From contig JAUGWO010000042.1 of the NCBI GenBank assembly GCA_049724395.1, positions 248,001-312,000 of the forward strand: a stretch of 64,000 nucleotides of DNA, written 5' to 3'. Under the pieces are notes generated by a model, which saw nothing but the letters and a program-made list of their open reading frames with translations, was not told the origin of the DNA and did not search any database. Each line of letters starts with the position of its first letter. Within the stretch, counting starts at the first letter, position 1. A program made the position numbers and the translations under genes. The stretch comes from Spongospora subterranea f. sp. subterranea (lineage: Eukaryota > Endomyxa: Phytomyxea > Phytomyxea > Plasmodiophorida). Of this stretch, positions 36,132 through 46,800 are shown piece after piece.

Positions 36132-37251
36132 ATGCCCTGGAATAAATCGGACGCCATCAGTCCTTTAGAAGCATGTTTGCGGCGATTCTTGGCAAGCTGT
36201 TCATCCGGAGAAGACGACGACAACTCAGCCGAAATGCTATTCCAACTTCGCCGCCATTTATTGCTGTATGAAATTGCGGAAGATGAAATCCTTCTACGCG
36301 GGCTCGTCTGGAAAACTCTTCTGGGAGTGTCCCAGGTTAACGCCGACAAATATTGCGATCTAATACGGAAAGGCCCATGCGACCAATACCAAAAGATACG
36401 AAGTGATTCGTTTCGAACGTTTCCTTGCGTAAAAATTTGTTGCTAAAATTGTCGGTGCCTGTTAATTACTTTGATCATGTTAGGACAAGTCGTTTCAGTC
36501 TTTAGAGTCAGCGAAAACTCTTTGATCAGGTTGCTTAATTCTTTCGTACACGAAAATGCCGATGAAGGCGTTTTCCGATATCTACAGGGCATGAACGCTG
36601 TCTCAGCACCTTTTTTGTTTTGTATGGGAGAACTCAATGCCCATGCTGCATTTTCTAGATTCATTACTGTTTACTGCCCAACCTATTGGGAACGGGGTAT
36701 GTCCGGCGCAAGGGCAGGCTGTATTCTGGTAGATCGATGCCTTGAAGCCATCGATCCTGACCTGTTTAATCACTTGAAATCATGCAAACTCGTCGCTATG
36801 GTTTACGCTTTCCCTTGTATGCGCTGTATCAGAATTTTCGAGCATCGTTTCCACTAACAGTCTATATAGTAGTGTCAAGTCTATCTTGCTGTCTTCAACC
36901 GTTTTCCGAGGTTCTAAAACTGTGGGATTTTCTGATCGCTTTTGGACTTCATTTCAACATAATGATTATCGTGGCGCAAGTTATTCTTGTTCGTAGCTCG
37001 CTTTTCGCTGTAGCAAAGTATGTCTGGAGTCAAAACAGTAATCAATTTCTTATTTCTTTGTCATTATCAGTCCAAACGAAATTCTCAATTACCGCAAATG
37101 GCCTCCTCTTAACGCTCGCTTAACCATAGCTTTTACGCTTGACTTAATTAACCGAATCAATAGCAAATTGTCTGAAGCCATTGAATCACACACGTACTCG
37201 AAAGATATGTGCGAAAGGATTACCAGTGAACTACAGAATGGTTCACCATAA
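36132..37251 (+). CDS. Bub2/Cdc16-like TBC-domain GTPase-activating protein
   Basis: Exons 36132-36438, 36499-36816, 36870-37017 and 37071-37251 give 317 aa, close to yeast Bub2 (306). TBC proteins accelerate GTP hydrolysis by Rab-like GTPases; in yeasts Bub2/Byr4-Cdc16 acts on the spindle-pole GTPase controlling mitotic exit. Family motifs are LLRGLVWKTLLGVSQV, YQKIRSDSFRTF, VSENSLIRLLNSFV, FRYLQGMNAVSAPFLF (the glutamine finger region YxQG), CLEAIDPDLFNHL and LKLWDFLIAFGLHFN. The arginine finger expected in the IRxDxxRTF motif is present as IRSDSFRTF. The first intron is placed by phase; an alternative donor after FPC gives a frame conflict. The upstream in-frame start at 36108 is GTG, so the Met at 36132 is used. 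Confidence 0.82.
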
Positions 37252-37326
37252 ATTGCTGTATATTTAATTTTACTTCGTTCTTGAGGTGTAGTTTTCCTAT
37301 TGACAGATAATTTATTCATGTAAATT

Positions 37327-38838
37327 TCAATTCATATTTCGGAGCATTTTGAAAGGATAAATTGATGACTGATGTCCGTCCTTCCATTGAATATTTACAG
37401 CATAATTACCAACGGGTGTTATCTTGACGGGAATTGCACAATCACTGGTAACACTGTAAGTGCCAGTCGCTTTCAGCTTTGAGCAAAGAGCACACTGGCA
37501 AAGGCGTCGCAGGTTTAGCGAAGGAATAACTTTGACATTTTCTCCATCGTCGTATGTGATGTTGTCGCTATCATTTAGAGTCACCAATGGTAACCGCTGT
37601 TGCGTAATCTGATAAGCTATTGACGACGCAAAATCGTTCATCATAAGGGAGGATTGACTTGACTTATCGCTGAGCACAAAGGGAACTCCATCATCACCAG
37701 TATTACTGATATTAGCATCGATCGGCAGATCCAATATCGTAGATATACCGTATCGATTAACAATATCGTCGTGAGATAATTGTCCAAAAGGATACTGTCT
37801 ATGGTTGCATGAGGTGCACTCGAAGAAAGCCTGTTACGTCAAGATGGGCAACGAGCAATAACAACAACAATTCGTGTTCTATACCATATTATTAACGCAA
37901 CCTATGGTGGGAACAGCCAGTTGATTGTACATCTGTAAACCTTTGGCCACATCAATGTGCGAGAGTACCTGTGGAGTAGTGACAACTATATTGGCGGATA
38001 ATGATAAGGATTGCATTAGAGATAGTTGGATATCACCTGATGTTCAAAAGTCAGATTTTGAACAGGGCGATTTCTGATTAGACCACATACCAGTTCCCGG
38101 AGGCATGTCGATCACTAGAAAATCGAGGGCGCCCCATGCTGTACCAAGTGCCAGTTGCTGCACTATTTTAGAGGCAACGGGCCCTCGTATAACAGAAGCG
38201 CTGTGGCGATTTGGGGCAAGAAACCCATAAGACATGAGTTGAACTCCACGATGGTCAACCGGTATTGCACGTTGTCTGGCATTCTGATGAACACGTTCTT
38301 CGGGTTTTCCAACGAGGGTTGGTAGGCTGGGGCCATATATATCGGCATCAAGCAGACCAACTGCAAAGTTTAACCGAACCAGGGAATACGCTAAATTGAC
38401 AGCGACCGTAGATTTTCCAACTCCGCCTTTACAGCTGGAAACAGCAATAATATGTTTAGTATCGGATAAACCGGTTTGTTTCTGAGACCCTTCGGCTTCC
38501 TGTAAAAGCAATAGCAGATAAGAGAATGGCATCACTTTCTACAAATGCGAAACCTGTGACACTTTTTTCTCGCTTGCCATTCTAACGCTAGCTGATTTTA
38601 TTCCTGGTAAATCATTTAGTGCAGTCATGATCTGCCTACGTATTGTCCTGTAATGCTGATCCACGTCTAGGTGAACAACGACACCACCATCGTCAACTTG
38701 CTCGATTTGGCGAACTAACCCACTGTATATTACATCATGACCAGTTTCCGGGTGTTTCACCATCTGTAATGCTGAAATACATCGCGATTCCAGAGCTGAC
38801 CATGATGTAAGCGATGATGATAATCGGCGCACAATCAT
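37327..38838 (-). CDS. HCF101: HCF101-type Mrp/Nbp35-family Fe-S cluster carrier
   Basis: Exons 38838-38554, 38499-38091, 38036-37885 and 37830-37327 encode 449 aa with three 54-nt introns. The domain order is that of HCF101: an N-terminal MIP18/DUF59 domain (HPETGHDVIYSGLV), a P-loop ATPase with deviant Walker A (SCKGGVGKSTVAVNLAY), DADIYGPSLPTLVG and DMPPGTGDIQLSL, then a DUF971 domain at the C-terminus (PVGNYAVNIQWKDG). After the ATPase comes CTSCNHRQYPFG. Such proteins bind and transfer 4Fe-4S clusters. The N-terminus MIVRRLSSSLTSWSALES is Arg/Ser-rich without acidic residues up to Glu16, compatible with an organelle presequence. HCF101 was first known from plastids; here mitochondrial or cytosolic location is possible and is not decided by the sequence. 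Confidence 0.88.
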
Positions 38839-38954
38839 CGCATCTGTCCGTCACTATGGCGTACATTTCTACTCCAGAACTCTTCAAAATTAACGACCCA
38901 AACTCTATATCGCCGTGATATCTTTGGGTAAACAATGAGCCAACCGCTTTATTA

Positions 38955-39896
38955 TTAAGATTTGCTGCCGAAATAATGCTTTAGAGAGCGCGTCGCTCCA
39001 GGATTCAATTTTGATTTTTTGATTGCGCGACCGGATTTCGCTTTGGTAGATGCACCCTATTGTGATATTTAGCCAAACAAGGTGGGAACATCAAAGCGCA
39101 CATACAGGTTTATCTGATACGGGTTTGACGTCGTCCGCCAACGTTCGATCATCTCTCGATAGCACCGGTTTAGATTCCAGAGCATTACTCGGTAAAGAAA
39201 AATGTTCGAGAAGTGGATGAGCCCATTTGCTAGGTAAATATTCACATAAAAGCTTAATAGCCTCAACGATTGTGTTTTTGTGGTATAAAGCACTGGTTTG
39301 GGGCTTGGTCGTCTCCAGGACGGTTTGTAATCTTTGAACTTTGTGGAGCAGCCACTTGAGAATCCTCTCATCGTTCAAACGGTAGAGCTTCATATCTTCA
39401 ACTATTTGGCTATCACAGATTGTGTCCATTTGTAAATCGAACTTTGAAAATAGTTTTTCTACAACAATTGCATCCTCAGCATCTCCTAGTTGATCAAGCG
39501 CCACGAAACACGGTGTCTAATGGAGAGTTAGATTTTAGCGAATTCAATACAACAAATTATTCAACACCGATTCACGACACCGCTCAAGCAATGGTAGTAT
39601 GATGAACAATGGATCAATTTTCGAAGCTATTAGTAGCGATCCATCCTAAGAAGGCGACTTATGATCAAGTGCCATGGCAAAGTACATATACTGACCGAAA
39701 CAACAGATGAATCAACAAACCAGGATGAATTCCCCTGTTTGATTTTTTGTATCTCAAACAAGTCGCCATTTGTCTCCAGAAATATCGAAGATTTATCTGT
39801 AAAATCATGTATTCATAACACTGCAGTAGAGCATCATGATGGCGGAGAGCTATACTCACTTTCGTGAAGAGGATGAGGCAAAATCATCATGTCCAT
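38955..39896 (-). CDS. RNASEH2B: Ribonuclease H2 subunit B
   Basis: Five exons, 39896-39860, 39796-39696, 39645-39568, 39516-39106 and 39056-38955, encode 242 aa (introns 49-63 nt). RNase H2B is a non-catalytic subunit of the nuclear enzyme that removes ribonucleotides from DNA. The N-terminal triple-barrel part is seen in LFEIQKIKQGNSSWFV and LLIASKIDPLFIILPLLE. The wHTH part is seen in LYRLNDERILKWLLHKVQRL and YLPSKWAHPLLEHFSLP. The last exon adds GATRSLKHYFGSKS, which aligns with the PCNA-binding PIP-box region (KSIDTFFG) of animal RNASEH2B. Without that exon the frame would stop early at 39091. It lies 116 bp upstream of HCF101 on the same strand. Confidence 0.82.
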
Positions 39897-40158
39897 GTGG
39901 GATAATTGGGCAGGTATCCCATTAATGATGACAACTGGCATGGAAAAAGGGATGAATGAGTTGAGTGAGAGCAAGGCGGTGAACAGGAGCTGACGAGAAC
40001 CCCTTGACCGCTACGCACTCACCGCCGGTCCAGGCTCCAGCCGGAACATAAAAAGGGTCAAAAAGATAATGCTACGCCCTACGATCTATGCGATAAGCAA
40101 CCTGGTGTTCTACTGCATATTTAACAGATAATTGAAGCAGCCAATATCAACAACATTA
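39897..40158. other. Gap with a GC-rich hairpin
   Basis: The gap between CRNKL1 and RNASEH2B contains an 8-bp perfect inverted repeat, GGCGGTGA at 39975-39982 and TCACCGCC at 40019-40026. It is too short and lacks the arms for a tRNA. It could be a terminator-like or small RNA structure; evidence is weak. Confidence 0.3.
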
Positions 40159-42701
40159 TTAAATCGCATCGTTGTTTTCCTCCATTTTCTTCCTTTTCCA
40201 AAGACGAGCTTTTTCCAATAATGCGATGTTGGCTGCGCCTGTTTGATCATCTGGGAATTCGTAATCGTAATACTCTTCCCAGCCAGCGTCGCTGCCATCC
40301 TCATTCGTTAATAACCGGCGTTTCTTTAACCGCCTCGGCATCTGTTTTGAAACGGCTTCTTGTGAAGCTTCATCTCCAAATTGCCTCTCGAACTCCCTCC
40401 ACGCGTCCAAAATTTGAATCCGCTGAATTACAATCAATATCTAGTCGAAAAAAACGGTTCCTCTGTGCGTACCTCATCTCCGGTACCATTTTGCTTGAGA
40501 TACAAAGTACCGCGCTCAAAAACTTTTCTTGATTTGTCAAACTCATTTAGAGATGTTTCGAACTGAGCATTACTTATCCAGACCTAACAACATTTCGAAG
40601 AAAGTCGAGAGAAACAAAGATACCATAGAAGTACCTTTACGTGTTTTGTCTTCTGAAGAAGACGTTCATAAAGAGTGCGAATATTTCCATACTCTTTGTG
40701 TTCAAACTCGAAATCGATATAAGCTTTCCACAGCAATTCGGGCATGTCCAGCACCGGCTGGGTAACACCTAACTCAAAAATCGCCCTGGAACGTTCTGCA
40801 ATCGACTTTATGACCTTTACAACACAGATACGAACTTTGTAATACCTAATTCTTGAAGAGAATTTTCTAGCTGGGCATATCCAGACCACGCGAAGCAATT
40901 TTCAGGAGAAAACCTAATTGACGTAAGTAACCGCATAGAAGGGTTGAAAAGTAGTTTGCCTACAGAATATATTTTTCATATAATTTTCTGCATCGCTCAA
41001 CAGAACCAAGCTTCATCTCAAGTCGGATATAAAATTTGAAGAGTTTTTCCTTTGAGGCCCTGCCTATTGCCTGGCCCAAGATTGATCGAGCCGCAGGAAG
41101 ATTCATTTGCCTTATCTGAGAAAACATCAGCACCACGAACGACACCATAAATGAGACGTTTTGACCTGAAATTCAGCGAACATAATCCACATCTTGGCAA
41201 AAGTAAATCTGCAAGCAAATTAGCAACAGTTGATGAAAAAATGTATAGAAAGGACTTACCGCTTATGAGGAATAAGATCGAGCGCTGCCTTATATACTAG
41301 ACCAGCCCTATCGATATCGCCGGCGACAAGTTCCTCGAATATGGCATATTGAATCCACAAGTAAATATAGCGGGTCCAAAACCTAACAGAAGGTTAAATA
41401 CTTTGGAAAGCGATTGTGAATTTGAAGCAACAAACGTTTTTTCTTTGACTAGAGGGACGTTACCGATAGCTCTTTCAAATATTTCTCGGACCCTTTCCTT
41501 TTCCGAATGGGACATTTCCATTTTCAAGTAATCGAACCATACATCATAGTTGTGAGGATTATTTGCAAGATCTCCTTCATACTGCGAACGGCGTTTACTG
41601 ATAATGACATCTTCGATTCCTAAAATCATAACACTTGGGTGTTTTCGCTAACAAACAAGCAAATGTGTGTAATCTACCTTCTTGATTGCCAAACTGTTTT
41701 TCGAAATTCGTGTATCGTTGATATATGACATGAGAGTCAGATTTTGGCATTTTCTCAAGAGCCAATCTGTATAGAGCACGAACCCGCTCAGTTTCCCGAC
41801 AAGAGAGCTCAAAGTCGGCAAACGCCAAAATAAACTCCTCTGTGAAACAGTCGTCGCCTAAGTCTTGACTACATCTCTGCAGAGAAATGAATACAATGAA
41901 TCAAGCACATCATCAAAGCGACCTCAAAAACCCCCCGAGAAAGCTCTTTATCGCCATGCTTATCTTCAAACTTTGCATATTGAAGATAGGATTCTACCGT
42001 AGGATGACAAATGATGAAGCGTTCGTAAATATTTCTCGCCCTTTCCAACATTTTGCCGTCTTGGCCGTGACGCATCTCCATGTGAATATAAGCTGACCAA
42101 GCATTCTTCATAGGTGCCCATCCCATCCAACGCTCGAATATTTGACGAGCACTGCTAACGTTTCCTAACATCTGTAATGGGCAAATAATACCAAATCAGA
42201 AGGAGCTAGAGCTAACCCATATTGAAAAAATATACGTACTTCCTCCATATGAGTATATTTGAACCAGAATTGGTCCACCCTTGGCATCAAAGACACTGCA
42301 CGATCCCAGATGTTACGAGCGTGATTGACAAATCGATTTTTCATCTCCATGTCGGCATATTTTAGCCAGAGACTAGTATTTCGGTAGTCTATATCAAGAG
42401 CTCTTTCAAAAATTGATCTTGCTCGTTCAAACTCCAGTTGGCTTGCTTCCCAGGTTGCATATTTAACCCAGACGCCAATGTTTTGTCGTTGTCGTCGCAC
42501 GACATCTTCATACTCCTTTCGCTTTCGAGAGCGATAATGCAGAAGTTCATCTATATCCGTGATCTTCTGTTCGGGAGCACGAAGCACGACATCTTGGCGC
42601 TCCATCGCCTCGCGTAGAATCTGTTCGGCCGTAATCTGGACATTGGCAGCTGCCTTGTTCTTGACCGCGGCCTGGCGGCCACGAGGCGGGGCGCTTTCCA
42701 T
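40159..42701 (-). CDS. CRNKL1: Crooked-neck-like splicing factor (Crn/Clf1/Syf3)
   Basis: Eleven exons: 42701-42240, 42171-41923, 41876-41678, 41619-41436, 41382-41260, 41208-41166, 41115-40964, 40913-40846, 40795-40635, 40583-40473 and 40422-40159. Introns are 46-68 nt; the 671-aa product matches the animal length (~690). It is a HAT-repeat scaffold of the NineTeen complex in the spliceosome. HAT repeats run from residue ~60 onwards, for example [34 protein letters not shown] and [15 protein letters not shown]. The conserved N-terminus has [15 protein letters not shown]. The C-terminus keeps MPRRLKKRR and [18 protein letters not shown]. The frame is continuous across all eleven exons with no slips. 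Confidence 0.93.
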
Positions 42702-43828
42702 TAGGACACAGCTGATACTGGACGAACAATGCAAAAGAAGAGTCACGGTGTGTTTTGACAATGACAAGGTAGTGGCTATCAAAGTTGCGCATTTCAGGTG
42801 AATTAACCTCGTCGGTTCCCCATGGGCCGGAGGTTAATTTCGGGTTCCCGTCATATTTCAATTCTCATTCGACATCCGAGGATGGCGAGCAATAACGGCG
42901 AGTGTTTTCGCGTATTTGCAATATGCACCTCGGGCAACGTCACAACTGATCTAGCAAAGTCTGCGCTCTTTGTTATGGGTTAGAGAATGACAAGGGAATG
43001 TACCATCGTCGTCAATTTGGTACTGTACTACGATTCACTTAAAAACTGTCTCCGGGAAAATGCATTGTTGCCAACGCTGGATGTTGACTGTTTTCTCACT
43101 CTTTAACGCGGTATGCAATCACACACAATATGTACCTCCAGACGACCGCCATTACAATGACCTTCATTCTAAACCCAGGATACCAGTTGAGAACGGCTTG
43201 TTGAAAGGTCGGTTTTGGAGATTCAAAGTCTTTGAACCAGAAACGGAATCAAAATAACGGTGATTCAGCAAACGCGAAAATAAAACTGGATCTATGCAAG
43301 CATCGAGATTCATTCGTGCTTGTTTCCTTCACAACTTGTTAATCGGCTTCCAAGACCAGTTCGAGGTTGCACCTGAGATGAATCCACCTGACGTTGAGTC
43401 GTTCTTAAAGCCGAAGAAGTGGTGCGATTCTGGAGAGGTTTCACGATGGGAGCGAATTGGCGGCTGTTCATATTGACTATTGATTTGAGTGACCCTTCTT
43501 TATGACTATTCCGACACAGTACAGAAATATTCATCATTACTCTACTTGGTTGGTATTTAGCTCTCGTCTTGTTATTTCCAGCGAATAGCTCATTGTATTT
43601 GTTGTCGCTGTTGAGTGAATAAATGTTGAGTCCCAGCCTTTGAAACCTTGTGTTAAACAAACGATATGCTGTGGTTGTTGTAATATTGAACTCAATCGGG
43701 CACACTTGTGTGTTTGCTGTCTTGGCCTTCAATATTACTGGCGATGATGACGTTCGACAAGGAAATACGTAGTACCAGTAGTGATCTTTATTGCCATACA
43801 TCACATACTCATTGACACACTCTCTCTC
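42702..43828. other. Intergenic region between CRNKL1 and receptor-like gene 1
   Basis: About 1.1 kb. It includes the CRNKL1 promoter and the upstream region of receptor-like gene 1. Two small plus-strand frames (43060-43257 and 43294-43476) and one minus-strand frame (43310-43885) are present; only the first has a hint of protein character. Confidence 0.4.
43060..43257 (+). CDS. Possible small secreted peptide (65 aa)
   Basis: A Met-initiated frame of 65 aa. A hydrophobic N-terminal stretch (WMLTVFSLFNAVCNH) could serve as a signal peptide, followed by a polar body ending GRFWRFKVFEPETESK. No family is recognised and no intron is needed. It could equally be chance. Confidence 0.25.
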   Translation: MHCCQRWMLTVFSLFNAVCNHTQYVPPDDRHYNDLHSKPRIPVENGLLKGRFWRFKVFEPETESK

Positions 43829-46800
43829 ATGATCCCTTATATCATCATCATCGCCACGTTCCTTGTATATTTCACAGAATCTCAACCATGCTCCGATATA
43901 TACTCCCCTAATTCAGTTGATGGTGTTGTTTCTCTGCTTGGCCCAGTCCTACTGAAATCGGACGCCCGATTAGCGTTCCCAGACCCGATCCTGCAGCTTC
44001 CTTCTGTGATAGGACAGCCATCAATTACAATCTCGGCCTGGATCAAAGCGAGCTGCCCTCGTTCTTCGTGTGATCCATCAACTGTGCCGATAATGGGCTT
44101 CGTATCTGGGGATGGCTCAAACCAGCTTGCTTTTCAGGCCTCATATAACAATTCCAACCGAATGGTAATATGTGTGCTCGCGTTAATCATAATGATTTGA
44201 TCACGAGCTGTATCCAGGCATCATTCGCAATGATATACGCACCTACCTGCCAGCTCAAGGTTAGATATACTTCAGCATATGACAATTGGTCGATGTTTAC
44301 CTTAACTATCCTAAACGGAGTATCTGCAAGGGTATGTGGATATGTGGTCGATCTCAAACAACTCCAGCGTCCTTATATTCCGTCCAGATTTGGATCAACG
44401 CGACCGAGATGGTCATTGACGCCAAAGGGTGTATTAGGGCGTTTACTGGATTGTTGTCATCAACAGGTTTATGGGTTTCGGGTCCCGTTAGCAGCGCGTC
44501 GCCACAGTATTCGATGTTCAACCTCAGAATATTCGACATGAATATAACCGACACAACCGTTGCTCGACTAATGGACGTGGGCCCTTTCGCTTCAAATCCT
44601 GCCTTTATTCAGGGCAGTGGTTCACGGTTTTTCAGGGCGATAGGTGACACGACCAATACAACATTGTCACCTACTGGACAGCTGATGCTTAATGGTCCGA
44701 TTCGTCCTCAATTGGAATTAAAACTTGCCTTTGAACAACAACTTTTCTTTTTCGGATTCTGATGCTCTTCGAATCAAAAACCAAAATCAGGGTCTGTGGA
44801 TATCCCTATGGTTAAAAATCGACCCTCGTTTTTCCACCGGGAGCACTTTCAAAGGATTGGTTGCCTTGAGAGCTGTAAATAATCAATCTTTATCTCTGCT
44901 GATACAGCAACAAACGAGCGGGATTATAAATGCATGTGGAACTGTTCAAGCCAATATCAATTCCCGACTCAATCGTGTGTTATAGGTGTTTCCATCTTTC
45001 GCTAACGGAGCAACGTCCATCTGCTCCCAGACGCCGAGGTCGTTCATCCAGTTTCCTGCTGATGGGGCGTATCATCAGATATTTCTTATTTCGTCTGTAA
45101 ATAGTCTTTCCCTGCAGATTTGGCAGGTATTGTTTAAGCGTAAAGGCCGTTTTCCTCTTGGCTTAGGGTGTCGGATTTTAGTTCTGTGTGGACAGCGCCT
45201 TGCAATGTTCTCTCGTTGATATCAATGGAGGTTTTGATCTATCATCGTCGAGCCTATGGGTTCTGGGCAACAAATTCTGTGGTTCAGATTCGTCAAACAT
45301 AACCTATTCAATTCGTCAGGTTCGTATCAAAGAATTACCACTTCAGATTGCGGCGGTGTCAACAGAAATAGCCCTGGCGCGATCCATTGCTCCTTCCCTT
45401 CCAGACTGCATATTGCAACAAAACGGTGATTCATCGGCATTTCCTTATCCTACCTGCTACGGTTTTGGCAGTTTATCCAAAAGCGGAACGTGCCAATGCT
45501 CCCAAGGAAGAAGCGGGAAATACTGTCGAACGTGTGATTCCAGTTTCACATATGTACCGTCAAATGCAGGGATTCTATATTCACGATGCCAGTGTTCAGC
45601 TGGATCTGAGAATATTAACAATACTTGCACTTCGTGTAATCCAGGTTTGCCAATACTCCAACCCTCCCATATATCGAATACTGATCCGTTTCGGCTGAAT
45701 AACGGTAGGGTATTACAACAGCTTCGTCAACAGCCCTTGCCTAAATTGCTCTTCTCCCAATGGGGCAAATCTTGCACGAACCGCCTGTCATCTCTGTCCT
45801 ATTTCCAAATATGCCAATAGCACTACTGGAAATTGCCAATTTTGCAGTTCAGGCACTGTCACTTCGACGATTGGTCGTGCTTCTTGTGATGTTTGCCCAG
45901 CTGGAACTTTTTCTGACGAAGGAAGACGGTGCACTAATTGGTAATGGCCATTGAGGTTCATGTGTTATATCTGTATAGAACTGAATTATGTGGTGGTTAA
46001 ATCAGTCCACCTGGCTCTGTCTCAAACAGTGGCATGGGTACATGTACGCCTTGCCCCCCTGGAACTCAGGCAACGGTCAATACGTGTGTCCCATGTCCTC
46101 GGGGGACGTACAACAATGATTCGTCATTAGCCTGCACAAGATGGTAATCGGGATGCCACACAGTTTGACAACTCAACGTGTAATCATGTTATTATTGATT
46201 TTTTAGCCCCAACGACATGATATCAACCGCCAATGGCACAAGCTGTATAGACTGTGGACTTGGCATGTACTTTCCTACTATTGGAGACACCAATTGCTCC
46301 TTGTGCCCATCTGGTTGGAGTAAATCTGCTCTCGACCCGACGTGTAGACGATGGTCAAACCCATTAGAAGTTTGATTTGTACTCGTTGTCATGAATTTGT
46401 TCTATAGCGATTCGGGAACAGTGTCGTCAGACAATAGGACTCAATGTGCTGTTTGTGGTCCTGGATTCTTTACAGTAAATTCGGATCGCTGCGCTCCTTG
46501 TCAGGTCGGATACATTTCCAGCTCAAATGGGACCACTAATTGCACAATATGGTATTGATCATCTCACCAGCCTCACCGATACTCTTTCTGCCTTCTCATC
46601 TTGGTATAGCCCTTTAGGAAAATTTTCGTCACCTGACTGGAGGAGTTGCTTGGATTGCAGCGAAGGCAGTACTTCTAACTCTGACAGATCAGGATGCACA
46701 TTATGCCCTGTTGGCACATATAGCTCCAAACCTGCTTCGCCTTTATGCCTTGCCTGTGCCCCTGGGACAATCGCAAACACAACAGGGCTTACAAAATGTG

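Noticed and set aside
39975-40026. tRNA gene
   Set aside because: There is an 8-bp stem, but the length is only 52 nt and there are no D, anticodon or T arms. No tRNA was found anywhere in the window by eye.
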